The notes: generated by a model from the sequence alone, not told the origin. DNA of 64,000 bases from Microtetraspora glauca (GCA_000721275.1 JOFO01000008.1:248001-312000); one strand, 5' to 3'. Shown: positions 27,035-37,811, counted from the first letter of the stretch. Numbers and translations are program-made.

Positions 27035-28150
27035 CTACTCCTCCGAGCCGCCGTCCTCCCCGGAGCCCTTGCCGGTGTCCCCGCCCTGGTCCTTCGCGTC
27101 CTTCGCGCCGCCGCCGAACACCGTCCGCAGCCGTCCGCCCAGGTCGCCCGCGAGCTCCCCGGCGCCGCCGGCTATGTCCCCGACGAGCTTGACCAGCGGA
27201 TCCTTGCTGTCCCGCACGGTCTGCGCGTAGTGCCCGGCCGACTCCCGGAAGGAGTCCGTGACCGAGGTGTCCTTGTCCTCCGACCGCTTCGGGTAGTGCC
27301 CGTCCATCAGCCGCTGGTAGTCCCGGCTCTCCGACCACTTCTTCAGCTCGGCCGCCCGCACGGTGGTGAACGGGTGCGAGCGCGGCAGCACGTTGAGGAT
27401 CTTCAGCACCGAGTCCCGCAGGTCGCCGGCCTTCTCGTACTCGTCCGCCTGCGCGAGGAACGCGTCCACGTTCATCTCGTGCAGATGGTTGCCGCCGGCG
27501 ATCTTCATCAGCCCGCGCATCGACGCCTGGAGGTCCTGCCCCACCAGCAGCCCCGCCCGGTCGGCCGACAGCTCCGACTTGCGGAACCACTCGCGCAGCG
27601 CCGTCACGATCGCCATCACCGCCACGTTCCCCAGCGGGATCCAGGCGACCTTCAGCGCCACGTTCGTCAGGAACAGCAGCACCGTCCGGTACACCGCGTG
27701 CCCCGACAGGGCGTGGCCGACCTCGTGGCCGACGACCGCCCGCATCTCCTCCTCGTCCAGCAGCTCGACGAGCCCCGTCGTCACCACGATCACCGGCTCG
27801 TCCAGGCCCACGCACATCGCGTTCGGCACCGGGTTCTGCGTGACGTACATCGCCGGGACCCGGTCCAGGTCGAGGATGTAACAGGCGTCCCGCAGCATGT
27901 CGTTGAGGTGCGAGAACTGCGCGTCGCTCACCCGGACGGAGTCCGAGAGGTAGAGCAGCCGCAGACTCCGCTCCGGCAGCAGCCCGCTGAGCGCCTTGAA
28001 CACCGTGTCGAAACCGCTCAGCTTCCGCAGCGCCACCAGCGCCGAACGATCCGCCGGGTGCTCGTAGGCCCGCGAGGAGATGCCGGGGAACCGCCTGCGC
28101 CGCCTGCTCGGCACGCCGCCCTCGTGGTTCCCGCCGTGGTTGTCGGTCAT
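27035..28150 (-). CDS. M48 family zinc metallopeptidase
   Basis: 371 residues. The zinc motif HEVGHALSGH is near residue 145, preceded by NAMCVGLDEPVIVVTTGLVELL and followed by a hydrophobic segment and a downstream SADRAGL, the usual third ligand region. Family members (HtpX/BepA-like) degrade or check membrane and envelope proteins. The C-terminal 100 residues are charged and low complexity. I took the ATG of MTDNHGGN at 28150 rather than the open extension to 28198. It lies between the spore-wall membrane proteins, head to head with a small membrane protein gene. Confidence 0.9.
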   Translation of the reverse strand: MTDNHGGNHEGGVPSRRRRRFPGISSRAYEHPADRSALVALRKLSGFDTVFKALSGLLPERSLRLLYLSDSVRVSDAQFSHLNDMLRDACYILDLDRVPAMYVTQNPVPNAMCVGLDEPVIVVTTGLVELLDEEEMRAVVGHEVGHALSGHAVYRTVLLFLTNVALKVAWIPLGNVAVMAIVTALREWFRKSELSADRAGLLVGQDLQASMRGLMKIAGGNHLHEMNVDAFLAQADEYEKAGDLRDSVLKILNVLPRSHPFTTVRAAELKKWSESRDYQRLMDGHYPKRSEDKDTSVTDSFRESAGHYAQTVRDSKDPLVKLVGDIAGGAGELAGDLGGRLRTVFGGGAKDAKDQGGDTGKGSGEDGGSEE

Positions 28151-28238
28151 GAACGCCCCCTGTCCCTGCGTACGTATCCGTACTCGTCCCCCTGACACGC
28201 CCCACCCTAGGCGAGGGCGCTACCGTGGGCGGAGGACC

Positions 28239-28265
28239 TGTGGACAACTCGGGCCCTGTGGAAAA
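28239..28265. promoter_or_regulatory. Pair of DnaA-box-like sites
   Basis: TGTGGACAA (complement of TTGTCCACA, the Streptomyces DnaA box consensus) at 28239-28247 and the near match TGTGGAAAA at 28257-28265 lie in the M48/small-protein divergent gap. Confidence 0.5.
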
Positions 28266-28282
28266 CGAGGGAGCACGACCGC

Positions 28283-28543
28283 ATGCCGGACATCGCCGCA
28301 GCCGCCACCGCCCTCACCCGCGTCGCCGAGGCGGCGCAGCAGGGACCGGGCGGCACCCTCCGCGTCGTCCTGCTGGTCTCCATGGTCGGTGGCGCCCTCC
28401 TCGCCTGGTTCCTGCTGCGCGGCTACCGCAGCGGCGAGAGCACGGACGACACCCCGGCCGCGCCCCCCGCGCCGGCCCGCGACCGGTCCGCGGACACGCC
28501 CGCCCGAGGGGCCGCAGGTGACGCCGGGGACGCCAACGCCTGA
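28283..28543 (+). CDS. Small single-pass membrane protein
   Basis: 86 residues: a short amphipathic N-terminus, one membrane helix (RVVLLVSMVGGALLAWFLL, about 27-45), then a charged, disordered tail. Function is unknown. GAGGGAG stands nine bases before the ATG. It is divergent from the M48 gene and upstream of another tiny membrane protein, so both may be envelope accessories. Confidence 0.7.
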   Translation: MPDIAAAATALTRVAEAAQQGPGGTLRVVLLVSMVGGALLAWFLLRGYRSGESTDDTPAAPPAPARDRSADTPARGAAGDAGDANA

Positions 28544-28627
28544 GTCGGCGTGAGAGAGCCGCGACGGCCCGCATACGATGTGCGCGAAGTCTCCGCTCCC
28601 ACCCCCGATCGGATAGGTCTGCCGAAG

Positions 28628-28792
28628 ATGAGCCTCCACAGCACCGCCGCCAACCTCGTCACGCTTGCTTCCGAGGGCGCCGAGCACGGTGGCAACCACG
28701 ACAGCCTCAACCCGTACGTCACCGGCGGCGGCGCCTTCCTCGCGCTGATGCTGCTGCTCTGGATCACCACCCGTTTCAACCGCGACCGCTGA
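28628..28792 (+). CDS. 54-residue conserved membrane protein
   Basis: The protein is [17 protein letters not shown] followed by a polar stretch and one C-terminal membrane helix ([16 protein letters not shown]) with a basic end. Similar tiny proteins precede nadD in other Streptomyces as I recall. The in-frame extension to 28550 is rejected because the conserved part starts at the ATG. The codon pattern is normal for the window. It lies 64 bases before nadD. Confidence 0.75.
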   Translation: MSLHSTAANLVTLASEGAEHGGNHDSLNPYVTGGGAFLALMLLLWITTRFNRDR

Positions 28793-28856
28793 GCCGGACG
28801 CCGACCGGGAGGCCGCTGAGCGGGCGTCCGCCGCCGTGCCAGTAGGCTCTGCACGC

Positions 28857-29477
28857 ATGGGAGAGCAGGAAGTGCCTACTGGCGGCCGCGGCAAGCGCCG
28901 CCTCGGCGTGATGGGCGGGACGTTCGACCCGATCCACCACGGACACCTGGTGGCGGCCAGCGAGGTCGCCGCCCTGTTCCACCTGGACGAGGTGGTGTTC
29001 GTACCGACGGGTGAGCCGTGGCAGAAGAGCCACAAGGCCGTGTCGCCCGCCGAGGACCGCTACCTGATGACGGTCATCGCCACGGCCTCCAACCCGCAGT
29101 TCTCGGTCAGCCGCATCGACATCGACCGCGGCGGCGCCACCTACACCATCGACACGCTGCGCGACCTGCGCGCTCTCAACGGCGACGCCGACCTCTTCTT
29201 CATCACCGGAGCCGACGCGCTCGCGCAGATCCTCACCTGGCGCGACGCGGAGGAGCTGTTCTCCCTCGCCCACTTCATCGGCGTCACCCGGCCGGGCCAC
29301 GACCTCACCGACGACGGACTGCCCGAGGGCGGCGTCTCGCTCGTCGAGGTCCCGGCCCTCGCCATCTCGTCCACCGACTGCCGCGCACGGGTCGCCGAGG
29401 GCGACCCCGTCTGGTATCTCGTCCCGGACGGCGTCGTCCGCTACATCGACAAGCGCCAGCTGTACCGCGGCAAGTGA
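28857..29477 (+). CDS. nadD: Nicotinate-nucleotide adenylyltransferase
   Basis: 206 residues, adenylating nicotinate mononucleotide in NAD synthesis. Signature [12 protein letters not shown] near residue 20, [12 protein letters not shown], and the nucleotide-binding [10 protein letters not shown] (compare ISST/SxR) near the end. ATG at 28857 lies eight bases after TAGGCT; a GTG at 28836 would overlap that box. The wall protein gene begins 19 bases after its stop, forming the nadD-LCP-rsfS group common in actinomycetes. Confidence 0.95.
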   Translation: MGEQEVPTGGRGKRRLGVMGGTFDPIHHGHLVAASEVAALFHLDEVVFVPTGEPWQKSHKAVSPAEDRYLMTVIATASNPQFSVSRIDIDRGGATYTIDTLRDLRALNGDADLFFITGADALAQILTWRDAEELFSLAHFIGVTRPGHDLTDDGLPEGGVSLVEVPALAISSTDCRARVAEGDPVWYLVPDGVVRYIDKRQLYRGK

Positions 29478-29496
29478 CTCCCGGGAAGGGGCACCG

Positions 29497-31242
29497 GTGA
29501 ACGACCAGCACAACCCGTACGACCCGTACCAGCCGCAGCCGCAGATCATCGGCTACGACGCGTACGGGCAGCCGGTGTACCAGCAGCAGGCCGAGCCCCC
29601 GCAGCAGCCCGCGTACGACCCGTACGCCGGGCAGCAGCAGACGTACGGCTACGACCCCTACGCCCAGCCTCAGCAGCCCCAGGCCCCCCAGCAGCCCCAG
29701 CAGGCCGCGTACGACCCCTACGCCGGGCAGCAGCAGACGTACGGCTACGACCCCTACGGGACCCCCGGGACCCCCGGGACCCCCGGGACCCCCGGGACCC
29801 CCGGGACCCCCGGAACCTACGGCGGGGCCGGGCAGCAGTGGCAGGCCGCCGAACCCTCCGCGCCCGTCGTCGAGGCCCCGGCCGCCGTCCCCGGCCAGCG
29901 GCCCGCCCCCGAGCCGCCCGCCGCGCCCGCGCCCCCCAGGACGCCCCGGCGGGGCGCGACGGACGAGGACCGGGAGTACCGCACCGAGCAGTTCTCCTTC
30001 ATCGAGGAGCCCGACGAGGACTCCGAGGACGTCATCGACTGGCTCAAGTTCACCGAGAGCCGGTCGGAGCGGCGCGAGGAGGCCCGGCGGCGCGGCCGCA
30101 ACCGGATCATCGCGCTCGTCACCCTCCTCGTCCTCGCGGTCGCCGGCGGCGTCGGCTACCTCTGGTCGGCCGGCCTGCTCCCCGGGACCGGCGACTCCGG
30201 GCCGAAGCAGCAGGGCACCGCCACCGGCCCGCAGCAGCGCGCCACGATCGTCCTCCACCTGCACGACATCCAGGGCGGCGGCACTTCCACCGCCCTCCTC
30301 GTCGACAACTCCACCACCAAGCAGGGCACCACCGTCCTGCTGCCCAACGCGCTCGCCGTCGCCGACAGCGAGGGCACCGCCACCACCCTCGGCAACTCCG
30401 TCGAGGACGACGGCTCCAGCGGCACCCGCGAAGCCCTCGACACCCTCCTCGGCGCCAAGATCGCCGGAACCTGGCGCCTGGACACGCCGTACCTGGAGAA
30501 CCTCGTCGAGTACCTCGGCGGCATCGAGGTCGACACCGACACCACCGTCCCCGACCCCAAGGGCAAGGAAGGCGCCGACCCGCTCGTCACCCAGGGCGAG
30601 AAGCAGACCCTCAACGGCCGCGCCGCCGTCGCCTACGCCACCTACCGGGCCTCCGGCGAGGCCGAGGCCAAGCAGCTCCAGCGCTTCGGCCAGGTCGTCA
30701 ACGGCATGCTGCGGAAGATGCCCAGCGACGCCGCGAACGCCACCACCGCCATCGAGTACCTCCAGCAGATCGCCGACCCGTCCCTCCCGGAGAAGGACCT
30801 CGGCGCCTCCCTCGCCAAGCTCGCCGAGCACGCCAAGACCGGCGCCTACAAGACGGCGATGCTGCCCGTCGGCGAGGACGGCACGCTCACCGAGGGCGCC
30901 GGCGACAGCGTCGTCAAGGACATCCTCGGCGGCAAGGTCACCGCCGTCGACCCGGGCGGCGTGCCGCGCGTCTCGATCAAGGACGCGACCGGCGAGGACG
31001 CCGTCGAGGCGGCCAAGGTCGTCCTGATCAACGGCGGCTACGCCTTCGTCGGCGGCACCAAGGCCGACAGCCGGGCGAAGTCCGAGGTCGTCTACGGCGA
31101 CGACGCCCAGAAGGCCACCGCCGCCGAGGTCGCCAAGACCCTGGACCTGCCCGAGTCCGCGATCACCAAGGGCAAGCCCACCGGCACCGCCACGATCACC
31201 GTCGTCCTCGGCCGGGACTACGAGATTCCGGGCGCCCGGTAA
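29497..31242 (+). CDS. pdtA: LytR C-terminal/LCP-like wall glycopolymer protein (PdtA/SCO2578 type)
   Basis: 581 residues. The first 200 are a Tyr/Gln/Pro-rich cytoplasmic region with duplicated YDPYAGQQQTYGYDPY blocks and six GTP tripeptides. One membrane helix (about 202-220) follows, then a divergent LCP-like domain (248-425, with YATYRASGEAEAKQLQRFG) and a LytR_C domain (about 480-580). LCP proteins attach glycopolymers to peptidoglycan; the S. coelicolor counterpart PdtA (SCO2578) is linked to polydiglycosylphosphate in spores. The usual GSDxR and paired-arginine motifs of active LCP enzymes are not evident. GTG follows GGAAGGGG. Confidence 0.82.
   Translation: MNDQHNPYDPYQPQPQIIGYDAYGQPVYQQQAEPPQQPAYDPYAGQQQTYGYDPYAQPQQPQAPQQPQQAAYDPYAGQQQTYGYDPYGTPGTPGTPGTPGTPGTPGTYGGAGQQWQAAEPSAPVVEAPAAVPGQRPAPEPPAAPAPPRTPRRGATDEDREYRTEQFSFIEEPDEDSEDVIDWLKFTESRSERREEARRRGRNRIIALVTLLVLAVAGGVGYLWSAGLLPGTGDSGPKQQGTATGPQQRATIVLHLHDIQGGGTSTALLVDNSTTKQGTTVLLPNALAVADSEGTATTLGNSVEDDGSSGTREALDTLLGAKIAGTWRLDTPYLENLVEYLGGIEVDTDTTVPDPKGKEGADPLVTQGEKQTLNGRAAVAYATYRASGEAEAKQLQRFGQVVNGMLRKMPSDAANATTAIEYLQQIADPSLPEKDLGASLAKLAEHAKTGAYKTAMLPVGEDGTLTEGAGDSVVKDILGGKVTAVDPGGVPRVSIKDATGEDAVEAAKVVLINGGYAFVGGTKADSRAKSEVVYGDDAQKATAAEVAKTLDLPESAITKGKPTGTATITVVLGRDYEIPGAR
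29758..29811 (+). repeat. Six perfect 9-bp tandem repeats in the LCP-like gene
   Basis: GGGACCCCC is repeated six times in a row with no mismatch, encoding Gly-Thr-Pro units in the cytoplasmic region. The unit keeps frame, so copy number changes would alter length only. Confidence 0.9.
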
Positions 31243-31255
31243 TCGTTTGCGGGGT

Positions 31256-31300
31256 CGTCGGCGGTCCGTGAGACCCTGGAGGGGTACTGGACCGCCGACG
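31256..31300 (+). other. Twelve-base perfect inverted repeat before rsfS
   Basis: CGTCGGCGGTCC pairs with GGACCGCCGACG around a 21-base loop that contains GGAGGGG. It lies between the LCP-like gene and rsfS and could be a terminator or translation control element. Confidence 0.6.
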
Positions 31301-31311
31301 AAAGCCTGCTT

Positions 31312-31752
31312 GTGACCGCTACGGACCGCTCCATCGAGCTCGTCAACGCCGCCGCCCAGGCGGCGGCCGACCGGCTCGCTCACGACATCATCGCGTACGA
31401 CGTCAGCGACGTGCTGTCGATCACCGACGCCTTCCTGCTCGCCTCCGCGCCCAACGACCGCCAGGTCAAGTCGATCGTCGACGAGATCGAGGAGCGGCTC
31501 CAGAAGGAGCTCGGCGCCAAGCCGGTGCGCCGCGAGGGCGACCGCGACGCCCGCTGGATCCTCCTCGACTACGTCGACATCGTCATCCACGTGCAGCACA
31601 GCGAGGAGCGGGTCTTCTACGCCCTGGAGCGGCTGTGGAAGGACTGCCCCGAGCTCCCGCTGCCCGAGGACGCCGTCAAGACCCGCGGCAAGGCGGCCGA
31701 GCACGCCGCCCTGACCGGCGCCGACCTGCCGGCGGACGGTGAGCTGAGCTGA
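31312..31752 (+). CDS. rsfS: Ribosomal silencing factor RsfS
   Basis: 146 residues. RsfS binds L14 on the 50S subunit and blocks subunit joining in starvation. The family segments DIIAYDVSDVLSITDAFLLAS, NDRQVKSIVDEIEE and DARWILLDYVDIVIHVQ are present, with a 30-residue variable C-terminus. GTG at 31312 is the only start near the conserved beginning. Its stop shares CTGA with the next gene. Confidence 0.95.
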   Translation: MTATDRSIELVNAAAQAAADRLAHDIIAYDVSDVLSITDAFLLASAPNDRQVKSIVDEIEERLQKELGAKPVRREGDRDARWILLDYVDIVIHVQHSEERVFYALERLWKDCPELPLPEDAVKTRGKAAEHAALTGADLPADGELS

Positions 31753-32405
31753 GCGCCACCGCCAAGGGCGGCACCGGCCGCCGTATCGTCCTGTGGCGCC
31801 ACGGCCAGACCTCCTGGAACCTGGAGCGCCGCTTCCAGGGCTCGACCGACATCGAGCTCACCGAGGCCGGCGTCCACCAGGCCCGGCGGGCGGCCCGGCT
31901 GCTCGCCGCCCTGCGCCCCGACGCGATCGTCGCGTCGGACCTGAAGCGGACGGCGGCCACGGCCGCCGAGCTGGCGGCGCTCACCGGCCTCTCCGTCGCC
32001 CACGACGCCGCCCTGCGCGAGACGTACGCGGGCGACTGGCAGGGCCTCACGCACGACGAGATCGTCGCGCGGTACGGCGAGCAGTACGCCGCCTGGAAGC
32101 GCGGCGAGCCGGTCCGCCGGGGCGGCGGCGAGCTGGAGACCGAGGTGGCCGACCGGGCCGCGCCGGTGATCCTGGACCACGCCGACAAGCTCCCGGAGGA
32201 CGGCACCCTGGTCGTGGTCAGCCACGGCGGCACCATCCGTACCGCCATCGGCCGGCTCCTCGGTCTGGAGCCGCACCACTGGGAGAGCCTGGGCGGCGTC
32301 TCGAACTGCTGCTGGTCCGTCCTCGGCCAGGGCGTGCGCGGCTGGCGCCTCCTGGAGCACAACGCCGGCTCGCTGCCCGAGCCGGTGCTCGGCGACGACA
32401 CCTGA
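31749..32405 (+). CDS. Histidine phosphatase (phosphoglycerate mutase-like), CTG start
   Basis: 218 residues. The catalytic RHG is in VLWRHGQTSWNLERRFQG at the start, and the second histidine is in VVSHGGTIRT. Between the in-frame stop at 31740 and GTG at 32145 there is no ATG, GTG or TTG, yet this stretch encodes the conserved first half including the catalytic histidine. The only plausible start is CTG at 31749, overlapping the rsfS stop as CTGA, just like the many ATGA overlaps here. Substrate is unknown; relatives include glucosyl-3-phosphoglycerate and other sugar phosphatases. Confidence 0.9.
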   Translation: MSATAKGGTGRRIVLWRHGQTSWNLERRFQGSTDIELTEAGVHQARRAARLLAALRPDAIVASDLKRTAATAAELAALTGLSVAHDAALRETYAGDWQGLTHDEIVARYGEQYAAWKRGEPVRRGGGELETEVADRAAPVILDHADKLPEDGTLVVVSHGGTIRTAIGRLLGLEPHHWESLGGVSNCCWSVLGQGVRGWRLLEHNAGSLPEPVLGDDT

Positions 32406-32434
32406 CGGGCCGGTCCGGGCCCCCGCGGCCCGGA

Positions 32435-32465
32435 TTTCACTTTCCGGCAGGTCACAGGCTAAAGT
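32435..32465 (+). promoter_or_regulatory. Promoter of the first tRNA-Ala
   Basis: TTCACT (32436-32441) and TAAAGT (32460-32465) are 18 bases apart; the tRNA begins 38 bases later. Confidence 0.5.
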
Positions 32466-32502
32466 TCATCTTGTTCGCAGCGCTCCGGCGCGAAGAACAC
32501 GA

Positions 32503-32575
<73 letters not shown>

Positions 32576-32584
32576 CAGTCACCG

Positions 32585-32615
32585 GATCCCGTCCCCCGAC
32601 CAGGGGGGCGGGATC
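32585..32615 (+). terminator. Terminator after the first tRNA-Ala
   Basis: GATCCCG and CGGGATC with an inner CCCCC/GGGGG stem pair closely, nine bases after the tRNA. Confidence 0.8.
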
Positions 32616-32702
32616 TGTCGTTCTGTCACTTCTGGGCGGCCGCCCCGCCATGGCAGAATCGGACGGCCGGAGGGGGACCGGGTCCGGACGGGAGGGTGGC
32701 CT

Positions 32703-32936
32703 TTGGGTGCGCACAGGCGGAAGTGCGACTGGTGCGGCAGCGGCACGCCCATCGTGCGGGACATGGACCCCGTCAACCCGGACTACCAGTACTGGTGCGA
32801 AGAGTGCGCACGGGCGCTGATCATAAAGGGCGACCCGATCGAGACCTACCGCGAACTCGAAGGGGAGCCGATCTACGGCCGACTCCTCGACGAGCACTGC
32901 ACCCTCAAGCGCTTCTACTCCTTCGCCACGGCCTGA
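32703..32936 (+). CDS. Small zinc-ribbon-like protein, TTG start
   Basis: 77 residues. Two cysteine pairs, CDWC near residue 8 and CEEC near residue 32, could bind zinc; DPVNPDYQYW and GEPIYGRLLDEHC follow. No membrane segment is present and function is unknown. The start is TTG, with GGGAGGG upstream. It sits between tRNA genes, and its last 22 bases overlap the end of the convergent GT87 gene. Confidence 0.78.
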   Translation: MGAHRRKCDWCGSGTPIVRDMDPVNPDYQYWCEECARALIIKGDPIETYRELEGEPIYGRLLDEHCTLKRFYSFATA

Positions 32937-34213
32937 GGCTCCCGGCCCGCGACGGCCTCCGCAGGGCCCTCCGAGCCCTCGGGGGCCACCGGCCGGCGCG
33001 TCCGCCGCACCGCCAGCGCGTACCCGGCGAAGACCGCCGCCGCCGTCAGCGGATAGACCGCCGACAGCAGCATCTGTCCGGGGTTCTGGTCGAGTTCGGG
33101 ACGCCCCGGGTCGTGCGGTACCCACCACAGCGCGAACGAGGCGAAGGCGAGCGCCACCGCGCCCGTCGTGAGCCACGCGCGCGTGGCGCGGTCGTACAGC
33201 AGGATCAGCAGCGGCACGCACCACACCCAGTGGTGGGACCAGGAGATCGGGGAGACCATCAGCGCCGTGAACGCGGTGATCACCACGGCCACCGCCCGGT
33301 CGCCGCGTACCGCCGCCCGCACCGCGAGCGCCATCGCCGCGCCGCCGAGCAGCACCGCCGCCGCCAGCCACCACAGGCCGGGCGCGTCCGTGTGCATCAG
33401 CCGGGCCAGGACCCCGCTCAGGGACTGGTTGGCGGTCTCCTCCGCGTGACCCACCCGGCCCGTCTCGAACAGCGTCCGGGTCCAGAACGTCCTCGAGTCG
33501 GCCGGCAGCGCCACCGCCATCGCCAGCGTCGTCACCAGGAAGACCCCGGTCGCCGTCAGCGCCGTGCGCAGCCACTGGTTCACCGACCGGTCGCGGCGCC
33601 ACAGCAGCAGGCCGGCGGCGAGGAGCAGCACCACGAAGAGCCCGGGTGTGAGTTTCACCGCGGTCGCCAGGCCGATGCCGAGGCCGGCCCAGCGGCTGCC
33701 CTCGCGGCGCGTGAAGTCCCACAGCACGGCCACCGCGACCAGCAGGTTGATCTGCCCGTACCGGAGGGTCGTCCACACCGGCTCGGACCAGACCACGACC
33801 GCCGCGACCCACAGCGTCGTACGCCACAGGTCGGCCCGGCGTCCGGGCGCGGCGAGCGTCGGCCGGACCAGCTGGAGCGACAGCCGGACCAGCGCCAGCA
33901 CCAGCAGCAGGTTCCCCGCCGTGGAGAGCGTCCGCATCAGCGGGACGCCGACCAGGGTCAGCGGCAGGAACAGCACGGCCGCGAAAGGCGGATACGTCAT
34001 CGCCAGGTTCGCCGAGGTGGCGCGCATGGCGTACAGGTCGCCGCCGGCCCGCAGGGTCTCGGCCTCGGCCCGGTAGACCATCACGTCGAGCATGTTCACG
34101 TGGGCGGCGCGCTGCGCCACCCAGAAGGCCGCGAACGAGATCAGGCAGGTGACCGCGGCGGCGACCAGGGGCCACGGCCGGGCGCGGGACGGGGAAGGTG
34201 CGGAGGGGGACAC
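32915..34213 (-). CDS. GT87 family polyprenyl-sugar-dependent membrane glycosyltransferase (DUF2029)
   Basis: 432 residues with about ten membrane segments. The GT-C signature region has DVMVYRAEAETLRAGGDLYA near the start, AMTYPPFAAVLF, and LRYGQINLLVAVAVLWDF. GT87 enzymes are mannosyl- or related transferases using polyprenyl-phosphate sugars outside the membrane. The GTG start at 34213 gives a short basic N-terminus before helix one. It overlaps the convergent zinc-ribbon gene by 22 bp and is bordered on both sides by tRNA-Ala genes. It may contribute to wall or lipoglycan assembly. Confidence 0.88.
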   Translation of the reverse strand: MSPSAPSPSRARPWPLVAAAVTCLISFAAFWVAQRAAHVNMLDVMVYRAEAETLRAGGDLYAMRATSANLAMTYPPFAAVLFLPLTLVGVPLMRTLSTAGNLLLVLALVRLSLQLVRPTLAAPGRRADLWRTTLWVAAVVVWSEPVWTTLRYGQINLLVAVAVLWDFTRREGSRWAGLGIGLATAVKLTPGLFVVLLLAAGLLLWRRDRSVNQWLRTALTATGVFLVTTLAMAVALPADSRTFWTRTLFETGRVGHAEETANQSLSGVLARLMHTDAPGLWWLAAAVLLGGAAMALAVRAAVRGDRAVAVVITAFTALMVSPISWSHHWVWCVPLLILLYDRATRAWLTTGAVALAFASFALWWVPHDPGRPELDQNPGQMLLSAVYPLTAAAVFAGYALAVRRTRRPVAPEGSEGPAEAVAGREPQAVAKE

Positions 34214-34260
34214 AGGGGGCGACCCTACCCGGAGCCTCCGACAGTGCCGGAGAAACGGAT

Positions 34261-34290
34261 TTGGAGATCTGCCCGGCGGGCGGTTACTGT
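34261..34290 (+). promoter_or_regulatory. Promoter of the second tRNA-Ala
   Basis: TTGGAG and TACTGT are 18 bases apart, 55 bases before the tRNA. Confidence 0.55.
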
Positions 34291-34345
34291 TCTGTCCGTC
34301 GCCGCGAGGAAGACCCGCGAGGGAGCCGGGCGGAGACGATCACGA

Positions 34346-34418
34346 GGGGCTATAGCTCAGTTGGTAGAGCGCCTGCATGGCATGCAGGAGGTCAGGAGTT
34401 CAATTCTCCTTAGCTCCA
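34346..34418 (+). tRNA. tRNA-Ala (GGC), variant anticodon stem
   Basis: Identical to the first copy except for a compensated pair in the anticodon stem (CCTGC/GCAGG instead of CTTGC/GCAAG). The anticodon is GGC and CCA is not encoded. Confidence 0.97.
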
Positions 34419-34465
34419 CAGAAGGCAGACGGGCCATCCGTACCGGGTGGCTCTCCGCGCTTCTG
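34419..34465 (+). terminator. Terminator-like hairpin after the second tRNA-Ala
   Basis: Outer CAGAAG/CTTCTG and inner GCCATCC/GGGTGGC stems (one G-T pair). Confidence 0.55.
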
Positions 34466-34489
34466 CGGTACGCTGATATGCCGCATTGA

Positions 34490-34562
<73 letters not shown>

Positions 34563-34569
34563 CAGCAGG

Positions 34570-34602
34570 GAAGCGGGTCATCCGGATCGGATGGCCCGCT
34601 TC
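34570..34602 (+). terminator. Terminator after the third tRNA-Ala
   Basis: GAAGCGGG...CATCC pairs with GGATGG..CCCGCTTC and is followed by a short T-rich run. Confidence 0.8.
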
Positions 34603-34695
34603 TTCGTGTTCTGAAGGCGCTCAGGACCTTCCCCCGCGGTCCGGCGGGCCCGTGTCGGCCCGTGGACGTCGATGCGGCCCCTGGGGGCGCTGCGG

Positions 34696-34707
34696 TACCC
34701 TGGCGCC
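34696..34707 (+). promoter_or_regulatory. Leaderless promoter of the leuS leader peptide
   Basis: TACCCT ends six bases before the leader ATG, so the peptide would be at the very 5' end of the leuS transcript. Confidence 0.6.
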
Positions 34708-34746
34708 ATGCGTGCCGTACGCCTCCTGCTTATCGAGCCGCGCTGA
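34708..34746 (+). CDS. leuS leader peptide (leucine attenuator)
   Basis: A 12-residue peptide, MRAVRLLLIEPR, with consecutive codons CTC CTG CTT followed by ATC. Scarce charged tRNA-Leu would stall the ribosome here. It is followed by a hairpin and by a terminator with a U tract before leuS, the layout of ribosome-mediated attenuation. CTT and CTC are less used than CTG in this genome, which would sharpen stalling. Confidence 0.8.
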   Translation: MRAVRLLLIEPR

Positions 34747-34752
34747 TCAGTC

Positions 34753-34778
34753 CCGACGGGCGGAAGAGATCCCGTCGG
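34753..34778 (+). promoter_or_regulatory. Leader hairpin downstream of the leucine peptide
   Basis: CCGACGGG pairs perfectly with CCCGTCGG around a ten-base loop, seven bases after the peptide stop. A competing pairing exists between GCCGCGC (34737-34743) and GCGCGGC (34784-34790). Confidence 0.6.
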
Positions 34779-34791
34779 AGTCGGCGCGGCG

Positions 34792-34816
34792 TCCCCTCCT
34801 GTGCGAGGGGATTTTT
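34792..34816 (+). terminator. Attenuator terminator upstream of leuS
   Basis: CCCCTC pairs with GAGGGG around six bases and is followed by ATTTTT, a classic intrinsic terminator that is unusual in this GC-rich window. Tandem TTCGTGGCAG repeats follow at 34820-34839. Confidence 0.8.
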
Positions 34817-34872
34817 CATTTCGTGGCAGTTCGTGGCAGTGGGCAGAGACGATCGATGGAGCTTCTAGGACC

Positions 34873-37740
<2,868 letters not shown>

Positions 37741-37770
37741 GTGCCACGAGGGGCCTAGGGGTTTCCCCTA

Positions 37771-37811
37771 CGGGCAGGTTGGGGGTTCCGATGGAACCCT
37801 CGGCCTGCCCG
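37771..37811 (+). terminator. leuS terminator
   Basis: CGGGCAGG/CCTGCCCG outside and GGGTTCC/GGAACCC inside form a long hairpin 31 bases after leuS. Confidence 0.85.

Noticed and set aside
34603..34872. T-box riboswitch before leuS
   Set aside because: I looked for the T-box core and anticodon-specifier layout and did not see it; the leader peptide with leucine codons explains the region better.
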